This document shows, in pieces, positions 9,501 to 17,135 of a stretch of 47,182 nt of DNA; position 1 is the stretch's first letter, and every line of letters begins with the position of its first letter. Origin of the DNA: Candidatus Blautia intestinigallinarum. GTDB taxonomy: Bacteria; Bacillota; Clostridia; Lachnospirales; Lachnospiraceae. The stretch covers positions 1 through 47,182 of the forward strand of contig DXIX01000011.1 in NCBI GenBank assembly GCA_019112635.1, in the 5' to 3' direction. A program made the translations under genes and the position numbers. Under the pieces are notes generated by a model. It was not told the DNA's origin, searched no databases, and was given only the letters and a program-made list of their open reading frames with translations.

Positions 9501-10095
9501 TCACTGCCACATTCTTACCCGTCTCCGGTGCAATCTCAGGCATGAAAGGATCCTCTCCGCACAGATCATGGTCTGCCGCGAAGCGTTTCAGCCATGCGAT
9601 GGAGATCGGCTCATCTACCATACCGCGACGGCAGGCAGTCTCACAAGGATGTGGACATACACGTCCGATGGAAGCGGGAAGCGGAATTCTCTCTTTGATC
9701 AGTTCGATCGCTTCTTCGTATTTTCCATTGGCAATCAATCCAACATAACCCTGACAGTCGGTTCCAGCCGGACAAGCCAGTTTACACGGCGGGCGGCAGT
9801 CACCTCTGTGGTTGGAGAGCAGAAGCTCCAGGTTGGTCTTTCTGGATTCGATTACTCTCTTGGTCTTTGTATTTACTACCATGTTCGGTGCAATCTGGGT
9901 AGCACAGGCTTTGCACAGCTTTGGATTGCCCTCTACCTCAACAACGCAGAGACCGCAGGCACCGTAGATCTCGGTTCTCTCATCGTAGCAAAGAGTCGGG
10001 ATGTCAATGTCATTTTCTCTCGCTACCTCAAGAATAGTCTGTCCCGGAACTCCGAAGACTTCTTTTCCATCGATATTCAATCTAAATTTATTCAC
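6595..10095 (-). CDS. Large fused NADP-binding oxidoreductase, StnA-like subunit of an electron-bifurcating transhydrogenase
   Basis: This 1166-residue multi-cofactor fusion has, in order: a NuoG-type [2Fe-2S] domain (Cys36, 47, 50, 64); a cysteine-rich GltD-type [4Fe-4S] zone (Cys100-155); a GltD/NfnB-like flavin-pyridine nucleotide module with FAD motif VIGGGPYGLSMA (198-209) and NADP motif IVGGGNTAMDACR (328-340) followed by VYRRTKEEMPA, whose arginines usually hold the 2'-phosphate; ferredoxin-type clusters (Cys616-626 and Cys659-669); a molybdopterin-oxidoreductase Fe4S4 motif (Cys695, 698, 702, 730); and about 425 residues of shortened formate-dehydrogenase-like domain. I see no catalytic Cys/Sec-His motif, so that domain is probably structural. 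With the NuoF- and NuoE-like genes just upstream, the set matches the Sporomusa-type transhydrogenase that couples NADPH to NADH plus ferredoxin. A formate dehydrogenase or glutamate synthase role is less likely. Confidence 0.8.
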   Translation of the reverse strand: MNKFRLNIDGKEVFGVPGQTILEVARENDIDIPTLCYDERTEIYGACGLCVVEVEGNPKLCKACATQIAPNMVVNTKTKRVIESRKTNLELLLSNHRGDCRPPCKLACPAGTDCQGYVGLIANGKYEEAIELIKERIPLPASIGRVCPHPCETACRRGMVDEPISIAWLKRFAADHDLCGEDPFMPEIAPETGKNVAVIGGGPYGLSMAYFLRRMGHDVTIYEAMPKLGGMLRYGIPEYRLPKEVLDEEIDLIERMGVTMIPNVKIGKDISFETIRRDFDAVCLGIGAWLSTGVRCKGEDSEGVIGGIDFLRKVVRNEPIELGENVAIVGGGNTAMDACRTAVRLGAKKVYNVYRRTKEEMPADMLEIEEAEEEGVEFLNLTNPLEIIPDENGKVKQMVLQVMKLGEPDASGRRAPIPVEGETKTIDVDTVILAIGQRVNPEGIDGVELTRKNGIVYDKDTFMTKIPGVFAGGDCGNDKISIAVESIGDAQKGSLVVDAYLRGEEIKYEPLYYVQRTDLTPASFEDRERMCRPTMDQLTAEERKDNFTEVVFGYDEEKAQADASRCLECGCKDYFECKLISYANQYDVKPDRFEGDVNAIEYEDEHPFILRDPNKCILCGVCVRVCDEVMGVGALGLVHRGFDTVVKPALEQPLAETGCISCGQCASYCPTGALQERMTIKKSVPLDTCVTDTTCSHCSVGCSMHLETYGDMLIKAKPDKEGAVNKGILCGKGKFGFDCAYSDGKLLDPMAKDLDGMFTEVDYHDAFVLTAKKAESIAAKYGKDAVAVAISDRYTNEEAYVMKKLADSIGAKTLCFDNRESGIEKVLGVNASPNTIGELLSAEVILVAGFNNSQVMRVKLSQAAKNGAKVVLINPQGYEQDHFAFAYKTVYTDNDLSYLKGIAKALVDMGKGSNVEGYDEFAKSVADANVTDEITAIAQMYANAKKAMIVFQQNLVSVEAATLLADIAVVSGHIGKARDGILQIKAKNNSQGLIDLGITAGAEAMEGVKALLVFGEDVDPELIKDVEFMMVCDTHMTETARRADVVIPGTGFASADGTYTNTERRMQCVECAIDEDVVFNNWEVAAEIAHVYEVEMPYDDEADIAEEMNCTVPSYREAVIGEVRGGILACENAKLVAVADAKFADPLKCTDNLTNMIEARLPKKTK

Positions 10096-10107
10096 AGTCT
10101 TCCCCTC

Positions 10108-11862
10108 CTACACTCTCTTTACTGCATCAAATTTACAGGACTCTTCACACTTGCCGCACTTGATACATACATTCGGATCGATGACATGCATTTTCTTCTT
10201 CTCACCGCTGATTGCACCAACCGGACATTTTCTAGCACAGGCGCCGCAGCCCTTACAATTATCTGTAATCTCATAATGGATCAGAGCCTTACAGGATTTT
10301 GCAGTACAGGTGTGGTTGTAAATATGATCTTCATACTCATTTCTAAAATAGCGAAGTGTGGTAAGTACCGGGTTCGGAGCTGTCTGTCCAAGACCGCACA
10401 TAGCGCCGTCTTTGATCTTTCCTGCCAGCTCTTCCAGAAGCTCGATATCTCCGTCTTTTCCTTCGCCGCGTGTGATTCTCTCCAGAATCTCCAGCATCCT
10501 CTTGGTACCAATACGGCAGTAGTTACATTTACCACAGGACTCTTTTCTGGTGAAATCCAGGAAATAACGCGCCATATCTACCATACAGGTATTCTCGTCC
10601 ATGACGATCATACCGCCGGAACCAACGATCGCACCAGTCTTGTTAATATCTTCATAAGTAACCGGAGTGTCAATCAGCTGTGCAGGAATACATCCGCCGG
10701 ACGGACCACCCATCTGAACAGCTTTGAATTCTTTGTCGTTTTTGATTCCGCCGCCGATGCCATAGATGACTTCTTTCAGAGGCAATCCCATCGGAACTTC
10801 CACAAGACCGCCTTTTTTGATCTTACCAGCCAGAGCGAATACTTTCGTACCATTACTCTGCTCAGATCCAAGAGCTGCGAATGCTTTTCCTCCGTTGGTG
10901 AAAATCCACGGAACGTTCGCATAAGTCTCAACGTTATTGATGTTGGTAGGAAGTTTCCAGTATCCTTTTGCTGCCGGGAACGGCGGTTTCAGACGAGGCA
11001 TTCCTCGCTCGCCTTCCAGGGAAGCAATCAGAGCAGTCTCCTCACCGCATACGAAAGCTCCCGCACCGGCTTTGATACGGATATCAAAACTGAAGTCAGT
11101 TCCAAACAGATTCTTTCCTAAAAATCCTTTTTCTCTCGCCTGTTCCATTGCAATCTCCAGACGGGTGATTGCCAGAGGATACTCAGCACGGCAATAGATA
11201 ATTCCCTCGGTAGCTCCGGCAGCGAATCCGCCGATAATCATACCTTCCAATACGGAATGAGGATCACCTTCCAGTACGGAACGGTCCATGAATGCACCTG
11301 GGTCACCTTCGTCCGCGTTACATACCATATACTTCTGTGCGCCGGAATTGGATTTGATAGCGTTCCATTTAAACCAGGTTGGGAAACCTGCGCCGCCACG
11401 TCCGCGCAGACCGGCAACTTTCACTTCTTCGATTACTTCATCCGGAGTCATGGATGTGACAACTTTCTTCGCTGCCTCATATCCGCCTCTTGCTATGTAC
11501 TCTTCAATTTTCTCCGGATTGATCAGACCGCAGTTGCGAAGTACGATACGTTTCTGTTTGGAGAGGAAAGACTCATCCTCCTCAGAAATCATATATTCCT
11601 TCACGGGCTCCTTGCCGATCAAATGTTTTTCCACAACTTCAGCCACTTTTTCCGGCTGCAGTTTCACATATCTTGCTTCCAGGTCGCCGTTATCATTGTA
11701 CACATCCACGATGGGCTCCAGATAACAGGTTCCGATACATCCAGTCTTGTCAATGACAACATTATCCAGATTTTTCTCTGCTACAAGTCTCTCGAACTCG
11801 TTAGAGGTTTTCTTAGCGCCTGTAGCAATACCGCAGCTGCCCTGTCCAATTACAACTTTCAT
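10108..11862 (-). CDS. NuoF-like NADH/FMN/Fe-S subunit, StnB-like
   Basis: This 584-residue flavoprotein is homologous to NuoF and HydB. It has a thioredoxin-like domain (1-95), an FMN/NADH Rossmann domain with GLRGRGGAGFPTWFKW and GAGAFVCGEETAL, an SLBB domain, a [4Fe-4S] site (ESCGKCNYCRIGTKR), and two C-terminal ferredoxin clusters (CKGCGACARKCPVGAI and CIKCGKCEESCKFDAV). The intact CGEETAL motif fits NADH use. The thioredoxin-like domain keeps Cys10, Cys42 and Cys46, but Ile5 stands where the fourth [2Fe-2S] ligand occurs in the HydB paralogues of this window. It lies between the NuoE-like gene (10 bases upstream) and the large fusion (12 bases downstream). A hydrogenase role is unlikely because no HydA is adjacent. 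Confidence 0.85.
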   Translation of the reverse strand: MKVVIGQGSCGIATGAKKTSNEFERLVAEKNLDNVVIDKTGCIGTCYLEPIVDVYNDNGDLEARYVKLQPEKVAEVVEKHLIGKEPVKEYMISEEDESFLSKQKRIVLRNCGLINPEKIEEYIARGGYEAAKKVVTSMTPDEVIEEVKVAGLRGRGGAGFPTWFKWNAIKSNSGAQKYMVCNADEGDPGAFMDRSVLEGDPHSVLEGMIIGGFAAGATEGIIYCRAEYPLAITRLEIAMEQAREKGFLGKNLFGTDFSFDIRIKAGAGAFVCGEETALIASLEGERGMPRLKPPFPAAKGYWKLPTNINNVETYANVPWIFTNGGKAFAALGSEQSNGTKVFALAGKIKKGGLVEVPMGLPLKEVIYGIGGGIKNDKEFKAVQMGGPSGGCIPAQLIDTPVTYEDINKTGAIVGSGGMIVMDENTCMVDMARYFLDFTRKESCGKCNYCRIGTKRMLEILERITRGEGKDGDIELLEELAGKIKDGAMCGLGQTAPNPVLTTLRYFRNEYEDHIYNHTCTAKSCKALIHYEITDNCKGCGACARKCPVGAISGEKKKMHVIDPNVCIKCGKCEESCKFDAVKRV

Positions 11863-11872
11863 ATTCTACCTC

Positions 11873-12391
11873 CTACGCATTCTTTGCCTTGTATTCATCT
11901 AAGATCTCAGTTACTTTCGCCTTGGTCAGATTTCCATAGGTCTCCTCTCCATCGACTGTCTTGACCATCATGACAGGTGCCAGAGAACAACATCCAAGAC
12001 AGGCAACCGCATTCAGAGTAAACAGACCATCTTCCGTCGTCTCTCCATCCTGGATTCCCAGGTGTTCGCTCACGGCTTCCTGGATCATATCCGCACCGTT
12101 AACATGACAGGCAGTTCCCTTGCAGAGCATCACCAGATATTTTCCAATCGGCTGCAGACGGAACTGCGCATAAAAAGTCGCAACTCCATAGATTTTCGCA
12201 GGCATGATGCCGGTTCTCTCGGAGATGTAATTGATTGCATCCAAAGAGAGATAGCCATAGATATCCTGCGTTTTCTGCAGAATTGTAATCAGGCTTCCCG
12301 GTACCTTCGCATATTTCTCCAGTACAGGAGCCAGCTCGGCGAAATTCACTTCGGAGTTTCCGCCGTTTTGACATCCACACGTATTGCTCAT
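11873..12391 (-). CDS. NuoE-like [2Fe-2S] subunit, StnC-like
   Basis: This 172-residue thioredoxin-like ferredoxin is homologous to NuoE/HydC. The four ligands are visible as CKGTAC (C-x4-C) and CLGCC (C-x3-C), preceded by the usual helical zone with LITILQKTQDIYGYLS. It would carry one [2Fe-2S] cluster next to the NuoF-like flavin subunit, and is the first gene of the transhydrogenase operon. GGAGGG precedes the ATG. The N-terminal MSNTCGCQNGG is a cysteine/glycine-rich extension not shared with the two HydC paralogues. Confidence 0.87.
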   Translation of the reverse strand: MSNTCGCQNGGNSEVNFAELAPVLEKYAKVPGSLITILQKTQDIYGYLSLDAINYISERTGIMPAKIYGVATFYAQFRLQPIGKYLVMLCKGTACHVNGADMIQEAVSEHLGIQDGETTEDGLFTLNAVACLGCCSLAPVMMVKTVDGEETYGNLTKAKVTEILDEYKAKNA

Positions 12392-12437
12392 GTTTGTCCC
12401 TCCTAAGCATTATCGTTATTATATTATCAATAGATGA

Positions 12438-12443
12438 ATTATA
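12438..12443 (-). promoter_or_regulatory. Candidate -10 element of the transhydrogenase operon
   Basis: A perfect TATAAT on the minus strand about 47 bases upstream of the NuoE-like start, preceded by a T-rich stretch. The -35 at the right distance is poor (near TTCCCT), so an activator or a different start is possible. The 155-base gap upstream of the operon contains no gene. Confidence 0.4.
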
Positions 12444-12546
12444 TCACAAAAGGACAAACAAGGGAACAAAAAACCCAAAAATTTTGTTTATTTAATACGG
12501 AAAATACAGGTAATATCCCAAAAAAATTAAAAAATCATGGTTAGTC

Positions 12547-13275
12547 TTAACTACTTTTCCTTTCTGAAATTGTCGGATTTTGTTCATTTTCCTTTATCAT
12601 TTGATGAAGTTTTGACAAAGCCTCCCGGATTCCCCCCACCTCATCAATCAACCCCTCTCTCACGGCATCTTCCCCCTCCAGCATGGTCCCCACATCTTTG
12701 ACCAGCTGCGAAGTATCCAGCATGAGTTCCTCCAGCCTTTCCTGGCTGATATTGGAATGCCCTGCGATAAACGTGGTGATTCGGTCCTGAATCTTCTCCA
12801 TATTCCGGTATGTCTGAGCCACACCGATAAACATCCCGTTCGAGCGCACAGGATGAATCACCATGGTTGCGCTGGGAACCACAAAAGAATAATCCGCGGA
12901 CACCGCCATGGGGACGCCGATGGAATGTCCGCCGCCCAACACCAGAGAGACTGTGGGGATGCTCAGGGAGGCGATCATCTCCGCGATGGCCAGTCCGGCC
13001 TCCACATCGCCTCCCACCGTATTTAAGAGAATGAGAAGCCCGTCCACATTTCTATCGTCTTCAATCATGGCCAGCTTCGGCAGCACATGTTCATATTTGG
13101 TTGTCTTGCTGTGGCCGGGCGCAGACTCATGCCCCTCTACTTCACCGATAATCGTCAGAAGATGAATGCGGTGTCTTACAGTATTCTCCTCCAGAGTCAC
13201 CTGTCCCATATCCTGAATCTCTTCGTTGACTGCCGCGTCTTCTTCCCGTTCTGCCTTCTTCTTTTCCTCAGACAT
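12547..13275 (-). CDS. tepA: ClpP-family serine protease, TepA-like
   Basis: A 242-residue ClpP-fold peptidase. The catalytic serine lies in LGGGHSIGVPMAVSAD (Ser about 117) and the histidine in TMVIHPVRSNG (His about 142), both at ClpP-like spacing, with LLILLNTVGGDVEAGLAIAE upstream. The acidic N-terminus is variable. The family includes Bacillus TepA, linked to protein translocation and to degradation of small acid-soluble spore proteins on germination; both roles are from the family, not shown here. It lies just downstream of yebC, and its ribosome site is buried in a hairpin. Confidence 0.85.
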   Translation of the reverse strand: MSEEKKKAEREEDAAVNEEIQDMGQVTLEENTVRHRIHLLTIIGEVEGHESAPGHSKTTKYEHVLPKLAMIEDDRNVDGLLILLNTVGGDVEAGLAIAEMIASLSIPTVSLVLGGGHSIGVPMAVSADYSFVVPSATMVIHPVRSNGMFIGVAQTYRNMEKIQDRITTFIAGHSNISQERLEELMLDTSQLVKDVGTMLEGEDAVREGLIDEVGGIREALSKLHQMIKENEQNPTISERKSS

Positions 13276-13278
13276 AAA

Positions 13279-13312
13279 AATACCTCCAGATTTTCAATTC
13301 TCTGAAGGTATT
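13279..13312 (-). terminator. Hairpin containing the tepA ribosome-binding site
   Basis: Minus strand: AATACCTTCAGA, 10-base loop, TCTGGAGGTATT, then TTTATG. The 12-bp stem has a single U-G wobble and is followed by Ts, so it looks like a terminator for yebC. Its 3' arm is the tepA Shine-Dalgarno (GGAGG), and the ATG begins 4 bases after the stem. Whether it acts as terminator, translational switch or both cannot be told from sequence. Confidence 0.7.
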
Positions 13313-13340
13313 ATCCTCACGCTGCGCGTGTTTTATTCAT

Positions 13341-14069
13341 TTATTCTTCCCAGTTGTGCCATACATCCGTCACGTCATCGTCATCTTCCAAAAGATCCAG
13401 TGTTTTCTGAAGATCTTTGACAGCCTTCTCATCCGTAAGTTCTACATAAGTCTGCGGGATCATGGCAACCTGAGCCTGTAGCATAGGAATCCCTTCCTTC
13501 TCCAACGCTTCCCGCACAGCACTGAAATCATCCGGATCTGTGAGCACCTCATAGCTGTCTTCTTCTTCGTTGAAATCCTCTGCGCCTGCGTCCAGTGCCA
13601 GCATCATCAGATCATCGGCATCTTTTTCACATTCCTCTTTATCGATGATGATCTGGCCCTTTTTGTCAAACATGAATGACACACAGCCCTGAACACCAAT
13701 ACTTCCGTTTCCTTTGGTAAATGCGCTTCTCACATTCGCCGCAGTACGGTTCTTGTTGTCCGTCAGCGCTTCTACGATGATGGCAATTCCATTGGGGCCA
13801 TATCCTTCATAGGTAACCGCCTCAAAATTATCGGCAGAGGCATCTCCTGCTGCCTTCTTGATTCCTCTCTCGATGGTATCATTGGGCATGTTGTTGGCTT
13901 TTGCCTTCGCGATCACATCACGCAGCTTGCTGTTATTGGCCGGATCCGGACCGCCCTCCTTCACTGCAATCACGATCTCACGGCCGATCACTGTGAAAAT
14001 TTTTCCTTTTTTTGCATCATTTTTTTCTTTCTTATGCTTAATATTAGCAAATTTTGAATGTCCTGACAT
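13341..14069 (-). CDS. yebC: YebC/PmpR (TACO1) family protein
   Basis: A 242-residue protein starting [23 protein letters not shown], the hallmark YebC N-terminus, with the conserved [27 protein letters not shown] segment. Members have been described as transcriptional regulators and, more recently, as ribosome-associated factors that ease translation of proline-rich stretches. AAAGGAG precedes the ATG. It lies between the CorC-like transporter and tepA, with a hairpin separating it from tepA. Confidence 0.93.
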   Translation of the reverse strand: MSGHSKFANIKHKKEKNDAKKGKIFTVIGREIVIAVKEGGPDPANNSKLRDVIAKAKANNMPNDTIERGIKKAAGDASADNFEAVTYEGYGPNGIAIIVEALTDNKNRTAANVRSAFTKGNGSIGVQGCVSFMFDKKGQIIIDKEECEKDADDLMMLALDAGAEDFNEEEDSYEVLTDPDDFSAVREALEKEGIPMLQAQVAMIPQTYVELTDEKAVKDLQKTLDLLEDDDDVTDVWHNWEE

Positions 14070-14082
14070 GTCCTTGTCTCCT

Positions 14083-15408
14083 TTATCTGTTTTCCGCCTC
14101 CGGCTCAGACACCGAAGGAGGTAATTTCTTAGCTTTTACCTTTTGTATGGTATTGTTTTCAACAGAGAGTATCTCGAACCGATAACCATTGGCAATCACT
14201 TCTTTGTCCTTGACTGTGGGAATGTGATCCAGTACGGAAGTCAGATATCCATTCAAAGTCTCCACTTCCTGTTCCCCGAAATCCATACCCAGCTCTTCTT
14301 CCAGTTCCTCCAGGCGGGTGAACCCGTCAATGAGAATGCTCTGATCCAGCTGCGGCTGAATATTCTGTTCATCTTCATCGTACTCATCATTAATCTCGCC
14401 TACGATTTCCTCCAGGATGTCCTCCATAGACACCAGGCCAACCGTCTGTCCATACTCGTCCACCACGACCACCAGATGGGTCTTCCTGGCCTGCATTCCC
14501 TGAAACAGCTGATTGATACCTCTGGTCTGCGGAATAAAAATCGCGGGCCGGATCATTCCAGGAATCTCGCGTATCGGCTTCCCGCCGGCCATACTGCTGG
14601 TCGAAGCCACCCGCATGACATCCTTGAAATGAAGGATACCCAGAATATTATCCAGATCATCCGCATAGACCGGATAGCGGGAATACCCCTCCTCCAGCAT
14701 CATCTTCACTGCCTCATCCAAAGTCATCTGTCCTTCCAGGGCAGCGATATTTTTCCGCGGAGTCATGATATCCTGTGCGTCCTTTTCCCGGAATGTAATC
14801 AGATTCTGAATCATCTCTGCCTCAGACTCCTCGATTACTCCCTGCTCATGGGCTTCATCCACTATGGACAGAATCTCCTCCCCTGTCACATCCTCCGGAA
14901 TCTTCCGCTTATCCAGTCCCAGAATCTTCACCACCATCTTCGAGATACCCGCAGTGATCCATGATACCGGCATCAGCACCGCCATCATCAGACGCACAAT
15001 CCCTATGAACATCCGTGAGATCCTGTTTGGATAAAAAGTACACACTTTTTTGAAAGATAAAATGCCCAGAGAAGTGAGCAGAACCGCAGAAACGATAATC
15101 ACAATCAGATAAGCAGCTCTCAAATCTATGTATGGCTTCATCCAGTTCACGAAGGAATCCACCCCGAAAGTACCGTAACAGACTCCCAGCAGAATGGTCA
15201 GCACTAAAATAGAACTGACAAACTTCTCAGGATCCTGCATGATCTTCCAGATCTTCGCCGCCGTGCGGTTGCCGTCCAGAGCTTCCCTCTCCATCTCCGA
15301 GTCATTCAGATGTTGAATTGCTGCTCCAAATCCATAGAAAATCCCGTTCAGTATCAGAAACACGAGAAAAAGAATACATCCCCATAAAGGGCCGTTGACA
15401 TCGTCCAT
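14083..15408 (-). CDS. CNNM/CorC-type transporter with DUF21 and CBS domains (hemolysin family)
   Basis: A membrane protein of about 441 residues. The N-terminal DUF21 domain has about four hydrophobic segments (residues 5-160). Two CBS domains follow ([20 protein letters not shown] through [27 protein letters not shown]), then a C-terminal CorC/HlyC transporter-associated domain ([19 protein letters not shown]). The family is implicated in Mg2+ or Co2+ transport or extrusion. AAGGAG lies 6 bases upstream of the ATG at 15408, which therefore beats an earlier in-frame ATG at 15438. The substrate cannot be read from sequence. Confidence 0.9.
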   Translation of the reverse strand: MDDVNGPLWGCILFLVFLILNGIFYGFGAAIQHLNDSEMEREALDGNRTAAKIWKIMQDPEKFVSSILVLTILLGVCYGTFGVDSFVNWMKPYIDLRAAYLIVIIVSAVLLTSLGILSFKKVCTFYPNRISRMFIGIVRLMMAVLMPVSWITAGISKMVVKILGLDKRKIPEDVTGEEILSIVDEAHEQGVIEESEAEMIQNLITFREKDAQDIMTPRKNIAALEGQMTLDEAVKMMLEEGYSRYPVYADDLDNILGILHFKDVMRVASTSSMAGGKPIREIPGMIRPAIFIPQTRGINQLFQGMQARKTHLVVVVDEYGQTVGLVSMEDILEEIVGEINDEYDEDEQNIQPQLDQSILIDGFTRLEELEEELGMDFGEQEVETLNGYLTSVLDHIPTVKDKEVIANGYRFEILSVENNTIQKVKAKKLPPSVSEPEAENR

Positions 15409-15520
15409 ATTGCTCTCCTTAAAGTGAGAGATTCTCACATACTCTGCTCAAATCTCTCATCATTTCTTAGAAAACTATACCATTTTCCTTTCTGTTCGTC
15501 AAGATTCCCGAAAGTTCTCT

Positions 15521-15868
15521 CTATGTAGTCAGCTCCAGGCTGATCTCAAGAGCATGGTTTACCTTATCCAGCATCGCCTGATCCAGATGGCAGACTTTAT
15601 CCTTCAGCCTGCGTTTATCAATGGTTCGAAGCTGCTCCAGTAAAATCACAGAATCTTTTACAATATCGTATTCTGTAGAGTCAATCTCTATATGTGTGGG
15701 TAATTTTGCTTTGTTCATCTTCGAGGTAATCGCGGCACAGATCACTGTGGGACTGTGTTTGTTGCCCACATCATTCTGGACAATGAGAACCGGGCGGATT
15801 CCTCCCTGTTCGCTTCCCACCACCGGCCGCAGGTCTGCATAATAAATGTCCCCTCTTTTTATAATCAC
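15521..15868 (-). CDS. mazF: MazF/PemK-type endoribonuclease (EndoA)
   Basis: A sequence-specific mRNA interferase of about 115 residues. [32 protein letters not shown] is the family opening, and [22 protein letters not shown] and [17 protein letters not shown] are the conserved core. A GTG start at 15868 gives the standard N-terminus and has CGGAG upstream; extending upstream would add a tail foreign to the family. As in many Firmicutes it follows alr, but the 133-base gap between alr and this gene has no open frame resembling the MazE antitoxin. Confidence 0.92.
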   Translation of the reverse strand: MIIKRGDIYYADLRPVVGSEQGGIRPVLIVQNDVGNKHSPTVICAAITSKMNKAKLPTHIEIDSTEYDIVKDSVILLEQLRTIDKRRLKDKVCHLDQAMLDKVNHALEISLELTT

Positions 15869-16001
15869 ACAATTCACACTCCGATTCCTAGGTTTTAGGG
15901 ATGGATGAAAACATCTCAGACATTTTTCCATCAACCATAGTATTCCCATATTCCTCTGGTGTATACGAATTGCGTCTCCCCGCTTTTCTTCCCAATCTTC
16001 C

Positions 16002-17135
16002 TTATCTCAGATAGATTCTCGGCACTCTCTTTCCCACATCACAGACAAACTCATAGGGGAATCGCCCGGACAGTTCTGCCAGTGTATCTACGGATAAGAC
16101 TTCCTCCCCGTCTCTTCCCATCAATGTCACTTCGTCTCCCTGCTTCACATTGGGAATCTTCGTCACATCCACCATAAACTGATCCATACATACTCTCCCC
16201 AGCAGAGGTGCTTTCTGTCCGTGGATCAACACCCAGCCTTTGTTGGACAGGCTGCGCGGATAACCATCTGCGTAGCCGACAGGGATGGTGGCCACCTTCG
16301 TTCTTTCCCTTGTCACATAAGTCCCTCCGTAACTGATGGCAGTTCCCTTCGGCACCTCCTTGACATATGACACACTGGCTTTCCACCCCATCGCCGGAAC
16401 CAGGGACAGTCTTTCTTTTTCCACCTGGTCTGAAGGATAGATGCCATAGAGAATAATCCCGGCTCTTGTCATATCTTTGTGCGCCTCCGGCATCCGCATG
16501 ATTCCCGCACTGTTGGAACAGTGATGGATCGGAATGGAGACCCCTGCGTCTTTCAGCCACTTCTCAAATCTTTCATAGCGGTCCAGCTGTTCCATGGCAG
16601 GACTTCTGTCTGTCTCATCTGCCCTTGCAAAATGAGTAAAAATTCCCTCGATCCTCAGATTCTCCAGCTTCTGAATCTTTTGAATCTCCTCCACACTTTC
16701 CTCGCATACTGGAAATCCGATCCGTCCCATGCCTGTATCCAGCGCAAGATGAATATGTAATATCTTGTTCTGCCTCACCGCTTCCTTGGAAAACCTTCTG
16801 GCAGTCTCATACTGAAAAATTGTGGGGCGAATGTCTTCTCTCACCAGCATGGCATCATCTTCCGGAAAGGTATATCCCAAAATCAAAATCGGTTTTTGCA
16901 GTCCTGCCTGACGAAGTTCCAAAGCCTCCTGAGCTGTGGCCACAGCATACCCCCACACGTAATCCAGCGGTTCTATCATCTCTGCGATGGGTATGGCTCC
17001 ATGTCCGTATCCGTCAGCTTTCAGAACAGCCAGAACCTTTGCGCCCGGCTCCTGATGGCGGTGAATGGCCTCCAGATTCTCCCCAATTGCCCTAAGAGAA
17101 ATTTCTGCTCTTGTACGACTATATTTTTTCTCCAT
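16002..17135 (-). CDS. alr: Alanine racemase
   Basis: A PLP-dependent fold-type III racemase that supplies D-alanine for peptidoglycan. The PLP lysine lies in [14 protein letters not shown] near the N-terminus, and the catalytic tyrosine region [13 protein letters not shown] is in the C-terminal half. The protein ends with the beta-domain ([24 protein letters not shown]). The start is the ATG at 17135 with AAGGAG upstream. This overlaps the end of the upstream nnr gene by 17 bases, so the two are coupled. The nnr-alr-mazF order is a common Firmicute arrangement. Confidence 0.95.
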   Translation of the reverse strand: MEKKYSRTRAEISLRAIGENLEAIHRHQEPGAKVLAVLKADGYGHGAIPIAEMIEPLDYVWGYAVATAQEALELRQAGLQKPILILGYTFPEDDAMLVREDIRPTIFQYETARRFSKEAVRQNKILHIHLALDTGMGRIGFPVCEESVEEIQKIQKLENLRIEGIFTHFARADETDRSPAMEQLDRYERFEKWLKDAGVSIPIHHCSNSAGIMRMPEAHKDMTRAGIILYGIYPSDQVEKERLSLVPAMGWKASVSYVKEVPKGTAISYGGTYVTRERTKVATIPVGYADGYPRSLSNKGWVLIHGQKAPLLGRVCMDQFMVDVTKIPNVKQGDEVTLMGRDGEEVLSVDTLAELSGRFPYEFVCDVGKRVPRIYLR

